Positions 8,615 through 17,685 of a stretch of DNA of 64,000 nt are shown piece by piece. The stretch lies in NCBI GenBank assembly GCA_949291375.1, contig CASEVI010000003.1, forward strand, positions 78,224 through 142,223. The letters run 5' to 3'. The position numbers were made by a program, and so were the translations under genes. The first letter of the stretch is position 1. Each line of letters opens with the position of its first letter. This DNA is from an uncultured bacterium. Lineage in GTDB: Bacteria > Bacillota_I > Bacilli_A > RFN20 > CAG-826. A model generated the notes under the pieces. It was not told where the DNA came from. It saw nothing but the letters and a program-made list of their open reading frames with translations, and did no database searches.

Positions 8615-9962
8615 TTTTAATATTCTCTAAAGCCTCCTTATTAGTAATAATACCATCATGTTTAATTTTATCCCAACTAACTCTTTTATATTTATGGAAT
8701 AATCCATCTAAAAACGCAAAAACAAAGTCAGCAAAGAAAAATAAATATGAGAATATAACTTTAATTTGTAATCCTACACTAAATTTTAAATATTTATTTG
8801 AAATAACAAAAGTAATAAACGCGACTAATCCAACAAAAATCCAAAGTATAAAGAAATAAACTAAAACCCAAATAAACATACTTAAAGAAATAAGTTCTAC
8901 TCTAAATACTTCAAAAAAGGCACTAAAAACTAAAGAAGCAATAAAAAAACCTAAAGATATTAAGAAAGCTAAAACTAATAATCCAACTATTACTACAAGT
9001 GGATAAATCGAAACATTAAATTCAAAAAGAGAGGTATTTTGTCTTCCTTTTTTTAAAGCATGATAATTAGGATTATTTTTCTTTTTATATTTTTTATCAT
9101 TAGCAAAATAGCCCCAAACCCATCTTATATGTTGCTTATGAACCACTTTTAAAGTAGTAGCTTGTTCATCATAATATTGAGCAATTGGATAATATTTCAT
9201 TGGAACATTGTGATAATAACAATATTTAGTTAACTCCACATCTTCAGTCATTCCATTAAATATCCATCCTCCTTCGTTATCAATAATATCAAAATCAACA
9301 AAATAGCCTGTTCCTGTTAAGGTCATTTTTTTAAATAAAATACTTCTTCCGTTAGATGTAAATTGATTCATATAAGCAAAAAGTGTTGCACTACATGCGC
9401 TAATCCAATTTGCAGAAGAATTAGTAAAATTACGATAGCCCATACCTACTTTAAATCCGGCGTTTTTAACATCGTTCATTAAATCAATATAATCACTTTT
9501 TGCAACATTATCCGCATCAAAAACAATAAATGCATCATAATAAAGATTATTTTCTTTAATATATTTATAAGCTTCATCAAGAGCGAAGCCTTTAGTTTTT
9601 TTATTAACTAAATCTTTCCTAATAATTACATTAAATTTATATTTTTTGGTTATTTTTACTGTTGGATCATCTTTAGATTCTACAATTACATAAACATCAA
9701 AATATTCACGAGGATATGTTTGATTTTTAAGCGATTCTAAAATGTGGCCAATAACTTGATCTTCATTTCTTGCCGGAACTAAAACAGCATACTTATAATA
9801 AACTTTACCTTTTGGTAATTTTTTATGTTTTTTTAATGATAAAACAAAGTATGCGAAAAAATACCAAAATAGGGAAAGAAATATAATTAAAGCTAATATA
9901 ACAGCAAGTAACAAAGCTTCGCCAGAACGAAGAAACCAACTTGCTAAATTTTCTGCATTCAT
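8592..9962 (-). CDS. Membrane glycosyltransferase, GT2 family
   Basis: Processive-type glycosyltransferase of 456 residues. An N-terminal membrane helix (about 14-40) precedes the GT-A domain with VLVPARNEDQVIGH, the DxD-like VFDADN, the acceptor motif TEDVE and the QxxRW motif QHIRW. Three to four C-terminal helices (about 320-430) give the BcsA/HasA-like topology. Known relatives make glycolipids or polysaccharides from UDP-sugars at the membrane. It is the first gene of the two-gene unit with the PlsC-like acyltransferase. Confidence 0.9.
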   Translation of the reverse strand: MNAENLASWFLRSGEALLLAVILALIIFLSLFWYFFAYFVLSLKKHKKLPKGKVYYKYAVLVPARNEDQVIGHILESLKNQTYPREYFDVYVIVESKDDPTVKITKKYKFNVIIRKDLVNKKTKGFALDEAYKYIKENNLYYDAFIVFDADNVAKSDYIDLMNDVKNAGFKVGMGYRNFTNSSANWISACSATLFAYMNQFTSNGRSILFKKMTLTGTGYFVDFDIIDNEGGWIFNGMTEDVELTKYCYYHNVPMKYYPIAQYYDEQATTLKVVHKQHIRWVWGYFANDKKYKKKNNPNYHALKKGRQNTSLFEFNVSIYPLVVIVGLLVLAFLISLGFFIASLVFSAFFEVFRVELISLSMFIWVLVYFFILWIFVGLVAFITFVISNKYLKFSVGLQIKVIFSYLFFFADFVFAFLDGLFHKYKRVSWDKIKHDGIITNKEALENIKNENKKRR

Positions 9963-10066
9963 TAATAAACATTATAAATAAAAGTTCGGTAAAATCAATT
10001 GTTTTTAATATTTTATAATATAAACACTAGCGCACCTAGTAATTAAAACTAAAAATAAAACTATAA

Positions 10067-10090
10067 TAAAAAAATCACGATTACTCGTGA
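10067..10090 (-). terminator. Terminator of the tRNA cluster
   Basis: On the minus strand TCACGA-GTAA-TCGTGA is followed by a run of seven T, just after the initiator tRNA gene. Confidence 0.8.
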
Positions 10091-10128
10091 CTACATATAT
10101 ATAAACACCATTTAGTGATATTTTTAAA

Positions 10129-10205
10129 TGGTTGCGAGGGCAGGATTTGAACCTGCGACCTCAGGGTTATGAGCCCTACAAGCTACCAGACTGCTCTACC
10201 TCGCG
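10129..10205 (-). tRNA. Initiator tRNA-fMet (anticodon CAT)
   Basis: 77 nt with anticodon loop CTCATAA and encoded CCA. The first base C faces A72 (CGCGAGG versus CCTCGCA), the unpaired 1:72 position that marks the initiator. Confidence 0.93.
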
Positions 10206-10221
10206 ATTTCGTTTTCAATAA

Positions 10222-10312
10222 TGGCGGAGAAAGAGGGATTCGAACCCTCGCAAGACTTGCATCTTCTATCGGTTTTCAAGACCGACCCCTTCAGCCGCTT
10301 GGGTATTTCTCC
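10222..10312 (-). tRNA. tRNA-Ser (anticodon TGA)
   Basis: 91 nt with the long variable arm of serine tRNAs, acceptor GGAGAAA, anticodon loop CTTGAAA and encoded CCA. Confidence 0.92.
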
Positions 10313-10318
10313 TTAAAA

Positions 10319-10395
10319 TGGTGGACCATCTAGGACTTGAACCCAGAACCTAACCGTTATGAGCGGTCCGCTCTAACCAATTGCGCTAATGGTCC
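10319..10395 (-). tRNA. tRNA with CAT anticodon, probably tRNA-Ile2 (lysidine type)
   Basis: 77 nt, acceptor GGACCAT, anticodon loop CTCATAA. Because the cluster also holds an initiator and a GGCAGCG-type elongator Met tRNA, and GGACC- acceptors are typical of Bacilli Ile2, this one is best read as the AUA-decoding isoleucine tRNA. Assignment is by resemblance. Confidence 0.75.
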
Positions 10396-10409
10396 GCGAG
10401 TTTCAAATT

Positions 10410-10486
10410 TGGTAGCAGCGGGGGGACTCGAACCCTCGACGCGCCGGGTATGAGCCGACTGCTCTAACCAACTGAGCTACGCTGCC
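10410..10486 (-). tRNA. Elongator tRNA-Met (anticodon CAT)
   Basis: 77 nt with acceptor GGCAGCG, D-arm TAGCTCAGTTGGTTAGAGC, anticodon CAT and encoded CCA; its body resembles Bacilli elongator Met tRNAs. Confidence 0.85.
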
Positions 10487-10521
10487 ATCTCTATCTAATC
10501 TTCTAAACGTTCTTTTTTTAA

Positions 10522-10595
10522 TGGTGGACCCTAGGAGAATCGAACTCCTAATCCAAGCTTGCAAAGCTAGTGTTATCCCATTTAACTAAGGGCCC
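10522..10595 (-). tRNA. tRNA-Ala (anticodon TGC)
   Basis: 74 nt, acceptor GGGCCCT paired with AGGGTCC (one G-U), anticodon loop TTTGCAA, encoded CCA. First gene of the five-tRNA minus-strand cluster. Confidence 0.9.
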
Positions 10596-10731
10596 AAACG
10601 AATAGCGCTTAATTAATATACCAAGAAACGATATAAAAATCAAGCGCTTAATTTTATTTTATTAAAAATTTTTCATTTTTTAATTAATCATTTTACGATA
10701 AAATTTACATCTACCAGAATTAAAAATAATA

Positions 10732-10917
10732 TTATTTACAACACTTCTTTTTATTGTATTTTTTATTATATTGTTTAACTAATTTATTTTTTGAAGAACA
10801 ACAATCACATTCTGACAAAACAGAGTGACCTTTAATCTTTTTTCTAACAAAATAAATTATAAGTAAAGAAACAATAATAAGAAGAATACAAATTACTAAA
10901 ATATCAATCCATGTCAT
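10732..10917 (-). CDS. FeoB-associated Cys-rich membrane protein
   Basis: A 61-residue protein with one transmembrane helix (about 5-25) and a basic, Cys-rich tail (CDCCSS ... KKCCK). This matches the small FeoB-associated family (PF12669) found after feoB in Firmicutes. It starts 4 bases after feoB and ends the operon. A role in ferrous iron handling at the FeoB exit is supposed for the family but unproven. Confidence 0.85.
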   Translation of the reverse strand: MTWIDILVICILLIIVSLLIIYFVRKKIKGHSVLSECDCCSSKNKLVKQYNKKYNKKKCCK

Positions 10918-10921
10918 AAAT

Positions 10922-13276
10922 TTATGCCTTTAAGATTTTTGCTTTTTGATCTCTTTTTTTATTAATTAAATAAATTAATACAATTGCAAGTATAGCGATT
11001 ACTAAGTAAATAAATACTGCCCACCACCATGTTCCAACAATATAGAATACACTAGAAGCGATATAGGAAGTAACAATCCAAAATAATAACGTACCTTTTA
11101 AAGTTCCCTTCTTTAATTCTCCTTTTGCAGTAGCTACAGCAGCAAAACAAGGAATTGTAGTCATATTAAATACAATAAATGCTAATATTCCAGGTACATT
11201 GATTCCGGTAGAAATAACCATCAAGCCAACATCACTAGCACCTTCAATTGATGCGATTGTAGAAGGTAAAGTAGAAGGATTAACCGCTCCAGCCGCACTC
11301 AAAGCAGCACCTAACATACCAAATGTAGCAATAACATTTTCTTTTGCGATTAAACCAGTAATTGCACCAACTGCAAATACCCAACCAAATTGTCCAAGTT
11401 GAGATCCAAAGCCTAAAGGAGTAAATAAAGGTTGAATTACTTTTCCTATTTGAGCAAGTATTGAATCATCAGTAGTAAATGAGCCTAAAAATTCACCATC
11501 AGCGTATTCAATATATTGCCAATCTGGAGTAAATGATTGTAAGAACCAAATTATAATGTTTGAAACTAAAATGATTGTGAAAGCTTTTTTAACAAAATGC
11601 TTACATTTATCCCAAACATGTAACATCAAAGAGGAAAGTTTAGGCCAGTGATAAGCTGGAAGTTCCATAATAAATGGAGGTGTTTCACCTCTTAATGTTG
11701 TATTTCTCATAATGAGAATAGTTATAATAGCAACAATAATGCCAGTAAAATACATTCCCAATGTAATAATATCAGCATTCGATACATTAAATATTGTAAT
11801 AATAGCTCCAGCACAAGCTGTCAATATAGGTAATTTTGCACTACATGAGAAGAATGGAATAACTCTAATTGTAGCGATTCTTTCTTTTTCTGTAGCTAAT
11901 GTTCTTGTATTTGTCATAGCAGGAACGCTACATCCAAATCCCATTATCATTGGCATAAATGCTCTTCCACTTACACCGAATTTTCTAAATATACGATCAA
12001 GAATGAAAGCGACACGAGCCATATATCCTGTATCTTCTAAGATTGAAAAGAATAAGAATAATAATAAGATTTGTGGTAAGAAACTTAAAACAGAAAATAC
12101 ACCAGCAAGTAAACCATCACATACTAAGGCTTGTGCCCAGTTTGCAGCCCCAGCAACAGACATTCCTGTACCTACTAGTTCAGTTATCCAATCTGTAAAA
12201 CCAACTAAACAAGCTTGTAAAAATACTCCAGGAGATTGAATGCCAGTACCACCAGCAAATATTATCCCTTCCCAAGGCGTTCCTGCAGCAATAACATATT
12301 CACTATCACCAAAAACACCCATTGCATTTAAATAGAACAAATCTTCACCGAATGTGAAATGGAAAATAAAGAACAAAATTACTACGAAAATAATTAATCC
12401 AAGGAATCTATTTGTTAAAACTCTATCAATTCGATCTGATTTAGTTTCGTTTGCAAATCTTTTCTTCTTTCCAGATCTTTCATCACTATTGACTTCTTTA
12501 TGTTTAGTTAAGGCTATGGAATAATGATTTTGAATATATTTATATCGATTATCAGCAATAATAGCTTCAAAATCATTTCCAAATACAGAATCTTTAATAT
12601 CCCCTTTTGCCTCAACAACTAATTGATATTCACGAGGATGATTATTTTTTTCAATATTGTCTTCTTCAACTAATTTGACAGCATGGAATAAAGAATTGTC
12701 TAAGCCATTATTATCTAAAGATTCTTTTACCTTTTTAATAATTGGTCCTACAGATGTATTGATTAATATGCTGCTTCCTTTTCTAGGTGTTCTTGCGCAT
12801 TGAGCAACAACTTCCATTAATTGTTTTAGATTATCTTCCTTTAAAGCACTAATAGGAACAACAGGAACACCTAGACTTTTTGATAATAATTCAACATCGA
12901 TTTTATCTTTATTTTTATCTAAGACATCCATCATATTTAAAGCAACAACAACAGGGACATCCATTTCTAAAATCTGTGTCGTTAAATATAAATTTCTTTC
13001 AAGATTAGTAGCATCAACAAGATTAATAACACAATCTGGTTTTTCATCAATAATGAAATTCCTTGAAATAACTTCTTCTGGTGTGTAAGGAGATAAAGAA
13101 TAAATACCAGGTAAATCGACAATATCTATTGGCTCACTACTCTTTTTATAGACTCCTTCCTTTTTATCAACTGTTACACCAGGCCAGTTTCCAACATGTG
13201 CTGTTGAACCTGTTAAACCGTTAAATAATGTTGTTTTCCCACAATTTGGGTTACCGGCTAAAGCAACTTTAATCAT
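10922..13276 (-). CDS. feoB: Ferrous iron transport protein B
   Basis: GTP-dependent Fe2+ importer in the membrane. The G domain opens the protein: G1 GNPNCGKT at residues 8-15, the G2/G3 region with DLPGIYSL, G4 NMMD. The spacer is followed by the FeoB membrane core with the two gate segments (GCSVPA and FACAAV-like IPCFAAVA). I place the start at ATG 13276 (MIKVALAGNP), preceded by GAGGG at 8 bases, rather than further upstream at 13291. It follows two feoA genes with almost no gap. Confidence 0.96.
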   Translation of the reverse strand: MIKVALAGNPNCGKTTLFNGLTGSTAHVGNWPGVTVDKKEGVYKKSSEPIDIVDLPGIYSLSPYTPEEVISRNFIIDEKPDCVINLVDATNLERNLYLTTQILEMDVPVVVALNMMDVLDKNKDKIDVELLSKSLGVPVVPISALKEDNLKQLMEVVAQCARTPRKGSSILINTSVGPIIKKVKESLDNNGLDNSLFHAVKLVEEDNIEKNNHPREYQLVVEAKGDIKDSVFGNDFEAIIADNRYKYIQNHYSIALTKHKEVNSDERSGKKKRFANETKSDRIDRVLTNRFLGLIIFVVILFFIFHFTFGEDLFYLNAMGVFGDSEYVIAAGTPWEGIIFAGGTGIQSPGVFLQACLVGFTDWITELVGTGMSVAGAANWAQALVCDGLLAGVFSVLSFLPQILLLFLFFSILEDTGYMARVAFILDRIFRKFGVSGRAFMPMIMGFGCSVPAMTNTRTLATEKERIATIRVIPFFSCSAKLPILTACAGAIITIFNVSNADIITLGMYFTGIIVAIITILIMRNTTLRGETPPFIMELPAYHWPKLSSLMLHVWDKCKHFVKKAFTIILVSNIIIWFLQSFTPDWQYIEYADGEFLGSFTTDDSILAQIGKVIQPLFTPLGFGSQLGQFGWVFAVGAITGLIAKENVIATFGMLGAALSAAGAVNPSTLPSTIASIEGASDVGLMVISTGINVPGILAFIVFNMTTIPCFAAVATAKGELKKGTLKGTLLFWIVTSYIASSVFYIVGTWWWAVFIYLVIAILAIVLIYLINKKRDQKAKILKA

Positions 13277-13277
13277 A

Positions 13278-13514
13278 TTATTCGCCCTCAACTTTCATAA
13301 CAACATTTTTGGCTTCACTTTTTCTTAGAGTTAACTCATAATTTCTTATTGTAATTTCAATTGGATCGCCAAGTGGCGCTTTTTTTCTTAAAAATACACT
13401 AGCACCAGGAGTAACACCCATATCAAACAATCTTCTTCGAGTGACTCCCTCTCCATTTACAGCTACTATAATACCTTTTTCTCCTACTTTGAAAGTATCT
13501 AGCGTTTTTTCCAT
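13278..13514 (-). CDS. feoA: FeoA domain protein, second copy
   Basis: Small SH3-like accessory of FeoB (78 residues from ATG 13514, preceded by TAGGAG at 8 bases; an upstream TTG at 13532 is less likely). It has the FeoA pattern GEKGIIVAVNGEGVTRRRLFDMGVTPG (shown in part) and ends in a basic ALRKSEA-like segment. The stop lies directly before the feoB ribosome-binding site, implying coupled translation. Confidence 0.92.
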   Translation of the reverse strand: MEKTLDTFKVGEKGIIVAVNGEGVTRRRLFDMGVTPGASVFLRKKAPLGDPIEITIRNYELTLRKSEAKNVVMKVEGE

Positions 13515-13525
13515 AATAAATACTC

Positions 13526-13738
13526 CTAACAAACAAAAATTGTACTTGCAATAACTTTATCAAGTGCTAATCTTCCATCTTTAATCATAATGACTACGTT
13601 TCCAGAATCCGAAGAAAGAATAGTTATTGTTGAATTTATTGTTATTCCAAGACTTTCTAAATGTTTTTTAACTTTAGGATCTGATGATATCCTTATTACC
13701 CTTAGCGGGGTATTTAAAGGTGCAATTGCAATTGGCAT
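13526..13738 (-). CDS. feoA: FeoA domain protein, first copy
   Basis: A 70-residue SH3-like FeoA protein (RISSDPKVKKHLESLGI, GNVVIMIKDGRLALDK), shorter than the next one. It is the first gene of feoA-feoA-feoB-Cys-rich, preceded by GGAGG. Two tandem, divergent FeoA proteins are common in Firmicutes and probably have different contacts with FeoB. Confidence 0.9.
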   Translation of the reverse strand: MPIAIAPLNTPLRVIRISSDPKVKKHLESLGITINSTITILSSDSGNVVIMIKDGRLALDKVIASTIFVC

Positions 13739-13780
13739 ATATTTTCTAAATCCTCCATTAAATAAACTTGTTATTTAATT

Positions 13781-13800
13781 TTGTTAACCATCGCTAACAA
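13781..13800. promoter_or_regulatory. Candidate metal-regulator operator, proximal
   Basis: Inverted repeat TTGTTA-8-TAACAA in the feo 5' leader, 43 bases before the first feoA ATG. It shares the GTTA...TAAC half-sites with a second palindrome upstream. A DtxR/MntR-type repressor gene lies immediately upstream, making it the likely ligand. That link is inference. Confidence 0.5.
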
Positions 13801-13843
13801 CAACTATATTTAATACCTCTTGCAGAAAAATGTAAAGAAAAAG

Positions 13844-13861
13844 TTTGTTATAGGTAACAAA
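13844..13861. promoter_or_regulatory. Candidate metal-regulator operator, distal
   Basis: Perfect 7-bp inverted repeat TTTGTTA-TAGG-TAACAAA between the regulator gene's stop and the feo promoter. A plausible minus-strand promoter (TTTACA, 17 bases, TTAAAT) lies between the two palindromes. Confidence 0.5.
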
Positions 13862-13883
13862 TATTTTAAAGAAAACCACACAA

Positions 13884-14255
13884 TTAATGTGTGGTATTAT
13901 ATTTTTTTATTGCTTCAATAGTTTCATCGCTTACGACATGCTCTATTTTACACGCATCTTCTTCAGCAACTTCATTTTTAACACCTAATTTAATTAAAAA
14001 TTCAGTTAGTGTTATATGTCTGCTATAAATTTTATTGGCATATTCTTCTCCTTTTTTTAAAAGGATGATTGAATCATTGCTTAATATATCGATATAGCCT
14101 TTATTTTTTAAATTCTGCATAGCTCTAGAAACAGAAGCTCGAGAGAACCCCATTTTATTAGAAATATCTATAGCGTGAACATTTTGTTTTTCACTTTTTA
14201 AAATTAATATTGTTTCTAAATACATCTCTTCACTTTCGTTATAAATTTTGTTCAT
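13884..14255 (-). CDS. DtxR/MntR-family metal-dependent repressor
   Basis: A 123-residue transcription regulator with an N-terminal winged helix (EEMYLETILILKSEKQNVHA, then the recognition helix SRASVSRAMQNLKNKGYI). A dimerisation and metal-binding half contains EEDACKIEHVVSDE, where Cys, Glu and His sit at the positions of known metal ligands. It lacks the C-terminal SH3 domain, as MntR-type proteins do. It lies directly upstream of, and in line with, the feo operon, so Fe2+-dependent control of feo is the natural inference. Confidence 0.88.
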   Translation of the reverse strand: MNKIYNESEEMYLETILILKSEKQNVHAIDISNKMGFSRASVSRAMQNLKNKGYIDILSNDSIILLKKGEEYANKIYSRHITLTEFLIKLGVKNEVAEEDACKIEHVVSDETIEAIKKYNTTH

Positions 14256-14314
14256 TTTAAATTCCTCTATATTTAATATACCATTAGATGAATATTAACT
14301 AAATTGAAAAATTC

Positions 14315-15307
14315 TTAATTATTTCTTCTTTTAGCTAATCTTGCTAATTTATTATCTTTAACTTTTGTTAAGTTGTTGCCAACTATAATATTTAATATAA
14401 CAAAAATAATTATAAAAACAATAATAACTAAAGACATATAAGAAGGCGTAATAGTTAATCCAAAAAATTTATAATCAAAGCCAAAACTATTTTCTAAAGA
14501 GGAAATAAGCTCATTTCCGCCATTAATTCCATTTGTTGGATCTAAAACATAAGTTTTTAACTGATCAAAAGGTTTTAATAAAAAAGCGTATCTAAAAAGC
14601 CCACAGGCATGTGTTGGTGGTAAAAACATACATAAATTATTAACCCAAACAGGCAACATGCTCATTGGCATATAGGCGCCAATTAAAAAACCAATAGCTG
14701 TTGAAAATATGGCAATAATAGATGTTAAACTACTTTCTTTATTCATAAAAGAACAAATAAAAGTAGTCATAAGAGTTGCTGAAACAACGGAAAATACCAA
14801 AACAGCAAATATCGTTAAAAAGTCAGCAAAATTTAAAACAAATTCACCATTGGCAAATAAATAAATAAAGCAAATTAATACAAAAATAAAGTTTATACAA
14901 AAAGTAATAATAAAGTTCGCTAAAAAATATGAACCTATTAAAACAGGTCCTTTTACCGGAGAAGAAATAAAGTCTCTATTTATGCCTCTATCTTTATCAC
15001 GAACAAAAATATAATTTGTTTGTATTGAAACAGTTACAGAAGTAACTGCACAAATTCCGCTTAACATCCATGAATCAATAACAGTCTCTAAAATTTTAAT
15101 TAAAGTATTATTAGTTTTTAAATCTAAATCTTGAAGAATAGTTCTAACACTAGAAATTTCGAGTTCTCTTAAAAATAAAATATAAATTCCTAAAACTATA
15201 ACCGGAACAATTAATGTATAAAGAACCGTTATTTTCGAGCGAAAGAAAACAATTAAATGTCTTTTAGTTAAATTAAAAAATATATTTGCATTTCTTTTTT
15301 TATTCAT
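14315..15307 (-). CDS. ABC-2 type permease
   Basis: Membrane component of an exporter, partner of the fused ATPase encoded upstream. Six hydrophobic segments (near residues 25-45, 95-115, 140-165, 175-200, 210-230 and 295-320 of the product) and the ABC-2 motif region FISSPVKGPVLIGSY are visible. I take ATG 15307 (MNKKRNANIFF) as the start because GGTGAG precedes it and it overlaps the upstream stop in the usual coupled way. Relatives export drugs, lipids or polysaccharide; substrate unknown. Confidence 0.88.
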   Translation of the reverse strand: MNKKRNANIFFNLTKRHLIVFFRSKITVLYTLIVPVIVLGIYILFLRELEISSVRTILQDLDLKTNNTLIKILETVIDSWMLSGICAVTSVTVSIQTNYIFVRDKDRGINRDFISSPVKGPVLIGSYFLANFIITFCINFIFVLICFIYLFANGEFVLNFADFLTIFAVLVFSVVSATLMTTFICSFMNKESSLTSIIAIFSTAIGFLIGAYMPMSMLPVWVNNLCMFLPPTHACGLFRYAFLLKPFDQLKTYVLDPTNGINGGNELISSLENSFGFDYKFFGLTITPSYMSLVIIVFIIIFVILNIIVGNNLTKVKDNKLARLAKRRNN

Positions 15308-17084
15308 TATTCTCACCATTTTCAAAAACAATATTTTTACCAGTTACATTGAGGAACACGTCATCCATATTTCCTTTTAAAAGTTCAAAATCAGTAATAA
15401 AATTAGAATATTTTTCAATTAAGTCTTTCCCTTTTAATGGGGTATCAACAAAAATTTTATATGCCTTTTTGTCAAAATCATAAACAAAATTTTCACTATT
15501 TCCTTTTAAAATTTCTTCAAATTTATCATTTTTCTTTAAAAAAGCTAGAACATAATCGCTGCTATAAACATTCTTCAAATCATTAGGTGTTCCTTGAGCT
15601 ATTATTCTACCTTTATCCATTATAACAACATATGTTGCTTGATCAGCCTCTTCTAAATAATGAGTTGTTAAAAATACTGTCATTCCAGTTTTTTCTCTAA
15701 TTTCATCAATTAGCGTCCAAACATTTAAACGAGTTTTAGGGTCTAAACCAGTCGTTGGTTCATCTAAAATTAATAATTTTGGCTCATGTACCATGGCTCT
15801 AGCGATATCAACTCTTCTCTTTTGACCACCACTTAATTTTTTAACTTGTTGGTTTAAAATTGGCTCTAATTCCAGTAATTCAGTAATTCTTTTTAATTTT
15901 TCATTAGATTCTTTTTTAGTTAAAGAATAAAAAGATGTTCTAATTTTTAAATTTTCTAAAACCGTTAAATCGTTATCAAGAACACTATTTTGAAAAACAA
16001 TTCCGATTTCTTCTTTTATTAATTGATTTTCTTTGTCATTATCAATATCATGTCTACAAACAATAACACGTCCATTATCCTTCTTTAAAATTGAACAGAT
16101 TATATTAATTGTCGTTGATTTACCAGCACCATTAACACCTAAAAAAGCAAACAAACTTCCTTTTTTTACTTTAAAAGAAATATCGTTAACAGCTTTTAAA
16201 CTTCCATAACTTTTTCTTAAATGTTTTATTTCCAAAATAATATCATTCTCTTTAAAACTGCTTTCTATTTTTTTATATTCTTCAAAAATATCGTCAAATT
16301 CATAAATTTTTAAAGATTTATGAACTTTCTCGATTTGCCATTGCTTGATATTATAAACATGGAAAAAAGGAATCCATTTAATGCCTTTACAAAAATGTTT
16401 TATAACAGTATCTTTTTTTACATTTCTTTGTTCATTATATTTACCATCTAAATATAAAGCGTAGCCATGTTTTTTAGCGACGGAATTTAAAGCACTTTGA
16501 TCTAAAAAGAGAAAATGTTTAGTTTTTACTAAATCGAAAACCTCTTTAAAAAAATTAACCTCCCTTGCTTTTTTTAAATTTATAAATAATACGCCAGAAT
16601 TAAAATAATCTTTTCTTATCCAAAATTTCCCCATTTTATCTATAACAATACCTAAAACATAATTATCTATTTCATTCATAGTAAATAATTCTTCTAAAGA
16701 GTTATAAACCATAGTATCACTATCTAAATATAAGATTTTTTCTGGCAAAGAAGGAATTTCTCCAGCACAAAGTCTTAAAAGAGAATATGGAGTAAACCAA
16801 TTATCAAGTTTTTTAAAAGTATCATGATTTTTTAAAATAACTTCTTCTTTATCTAATAAATTAACCTTAGTATTTGAATTATAAACTTTTAATATTGTTT
16901 CGATTTTAGCAATATCTTCTTTTAAAATTGGTATATATTTAGAATTAATATCACTAAAATCAGCAGTTAAAATAAAAATATTAATATTAGAATTTTTATT
17001 TTTCATGACTAAGGATAGGCATGAAAGTAAAATGCCTTTTATTACGGCTCTGTTTCCAGCATATAAAACATTAATATCAACCAT
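15300..17084 (-). CDS. GT8 glycosyltransferase-ABC exporter ATPase fusion
   Basis: One uninterrupted 594-codon frame with two unrelated domains. Residues 1-270 are a GT8 (LgtC/GlgA-like galactosyl/glucosyl) transferase: INVLYAGN at the start, the metal site LYLDSDTMVYN, then NSGVLFINLKK, LDQSALN and KHFCKGIKWIP. Residues 283-590 are an ABC-2 exporter ATPase: Walker A LGVNGAGKSTT, LSGGQKRRVDIARA, LLILDEPTTGLDP, and a C-terminal DUF4162-like tail. The permease gene overlaps its end. I infer that sugar transfer and export of the product are linked. The fusion is unusual to me; a frameshift or assembly error is not needed to produce it. Confidence 0.85.
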   Translation of the reverse strand: MVDINVLYAGNRAVIKGILLSCLSLVMKNKNSNINIFILTADFSDINSKYIPILKEDIAKIETILKVYNSNTKVNLLDKEEVILKNHDTFKKLDNWFTPYSLLRLCAGEIPSLPEKILYLDSDTMVYNSLEELFTMNEIDNYVLGIVIDKMGKFWIRKDYFNSGVLFINLKKAREVNFFKEVFDLVKTKHFLFLDQSALNSVAKKHGYALYLDGKYNEQRNVKKDTVIKHFCKGIKWIPFFHVYNIKQWQIEKVHKSLKIYEFDDIFEEYKKIESSFKENDIILEIKHLRKSYGSLKAVNDISFKVKKGSLFAFLGVNGAGKSTTINIICSILKKDNGRVIVCRHDIDNDKENQLIKEEIGIVFQNSVLDNDLTVLENLKIRTSFYSLTKKESNEKLKRITELLELEPILNQQVKKLSGGQKRRVDIARAMVHEPKLLILDEPTTGLDPKTRLNVWTLIDEIREKTGMTVFLTTHYLEEADQATYVVIMDKGRIIAQGTPNDLKNVYSSDYVLAFLKKNDKFEEILKGNSENFVYDFDKKAYKIFVDTPLKGKDLIEKYSNFITDFELLKGNMDDVFLNVTGKNIVFENGENNE

Positions 17085-17434
17085 AAAATTCTTTTAAATT
17101 CAACTTAATAATAAGATTATAAAATATATAAAAAATATTTGATATATTTATTAATTCTATTTAAAAGAGAACTTTTAAAAACTAGATGAAAAGTTTAAAA
17201 ATCATTGGATTCCCTTATTTAATATCATATTAATAAAAACTTTTTTAATTTGATGTAACTTTTTTCGCTTTTTCTATCATCATTAAATTTATTGGCAACT
17301 TCAATTTTTAATTCACCATGTTTCATTGATTTATCTAGTTTTTATTTAGATATTCTTTTAGAAAATTATTTAAAAAACCTATCATCTTTTTTTAAACTAA
17401 TTTTAATATTACTAATATTCTAAAAAATTAAAAA
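17085..17434. other. Intergenic region without a recognisable gene
   Basis: About 350 bases of very AT-rich DNA between the GT8-ABC gene and tRNA-Pro. One short minus-strand frame (MKHGELKIEVANKF..., about 33 codons, 17240-17320 area) lacks a ribosome-binding site and looks like a relic. I see no conserved RNA. Confidence 0.6.
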
Positions 17435-17454
17435 CCACTCATAAATGTGAGTGG
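17435..17454 (-). terminator. Terminator of tRNA-Pro
   Basis: Stem CCACTCA/TGAGTGG followed on the minus strand by a T-rich stretch. Confidence 0.75.
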
Positions 17455-17470
17455 AAATAATTCATATTAA

Positions 17471-17547
17471 TGGTCGGGGCGACAGGATTTGAACCTGCGG
17501 CCTTCTGCTCCCAAAGCAGACGCGATACCAAGCTACGCTACGCCCCG
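17471..17547 (-). tRNA. tRNA-Pro (anticodon TGG)
   Basis: 77 nt, acceptor CGGGGCG, anticodon loop TTTGGGA, T-arm GGTTCAAATCC, encoded CCA. Confidence 0.92.
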
Positions 17548-17685
17548 AACTATTTAATGCTCAATTATTATATCGAGACTTCGATATAAAATCAATAACA
17601 TTTTAACTTATTTTATCTTTTCATTTTTTCAATTTTCTTGAAGTTAAATAATATCTATGATATATTAATTAAGCATTTTAATTAT

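Noticed and set aside
11199-12239. Plus-strand open frames opposite feoB
   Set aside because: They are antisense shadows of feoB, which is fully conserved in its own frame.
17085-17434. Possible small gene upstream of tRNA-Pro (MKHGELKIEV...)
   Set aside because: No ribosome-binding site, only about 33 codons and surrounded by relic-like AT-rich sequence.
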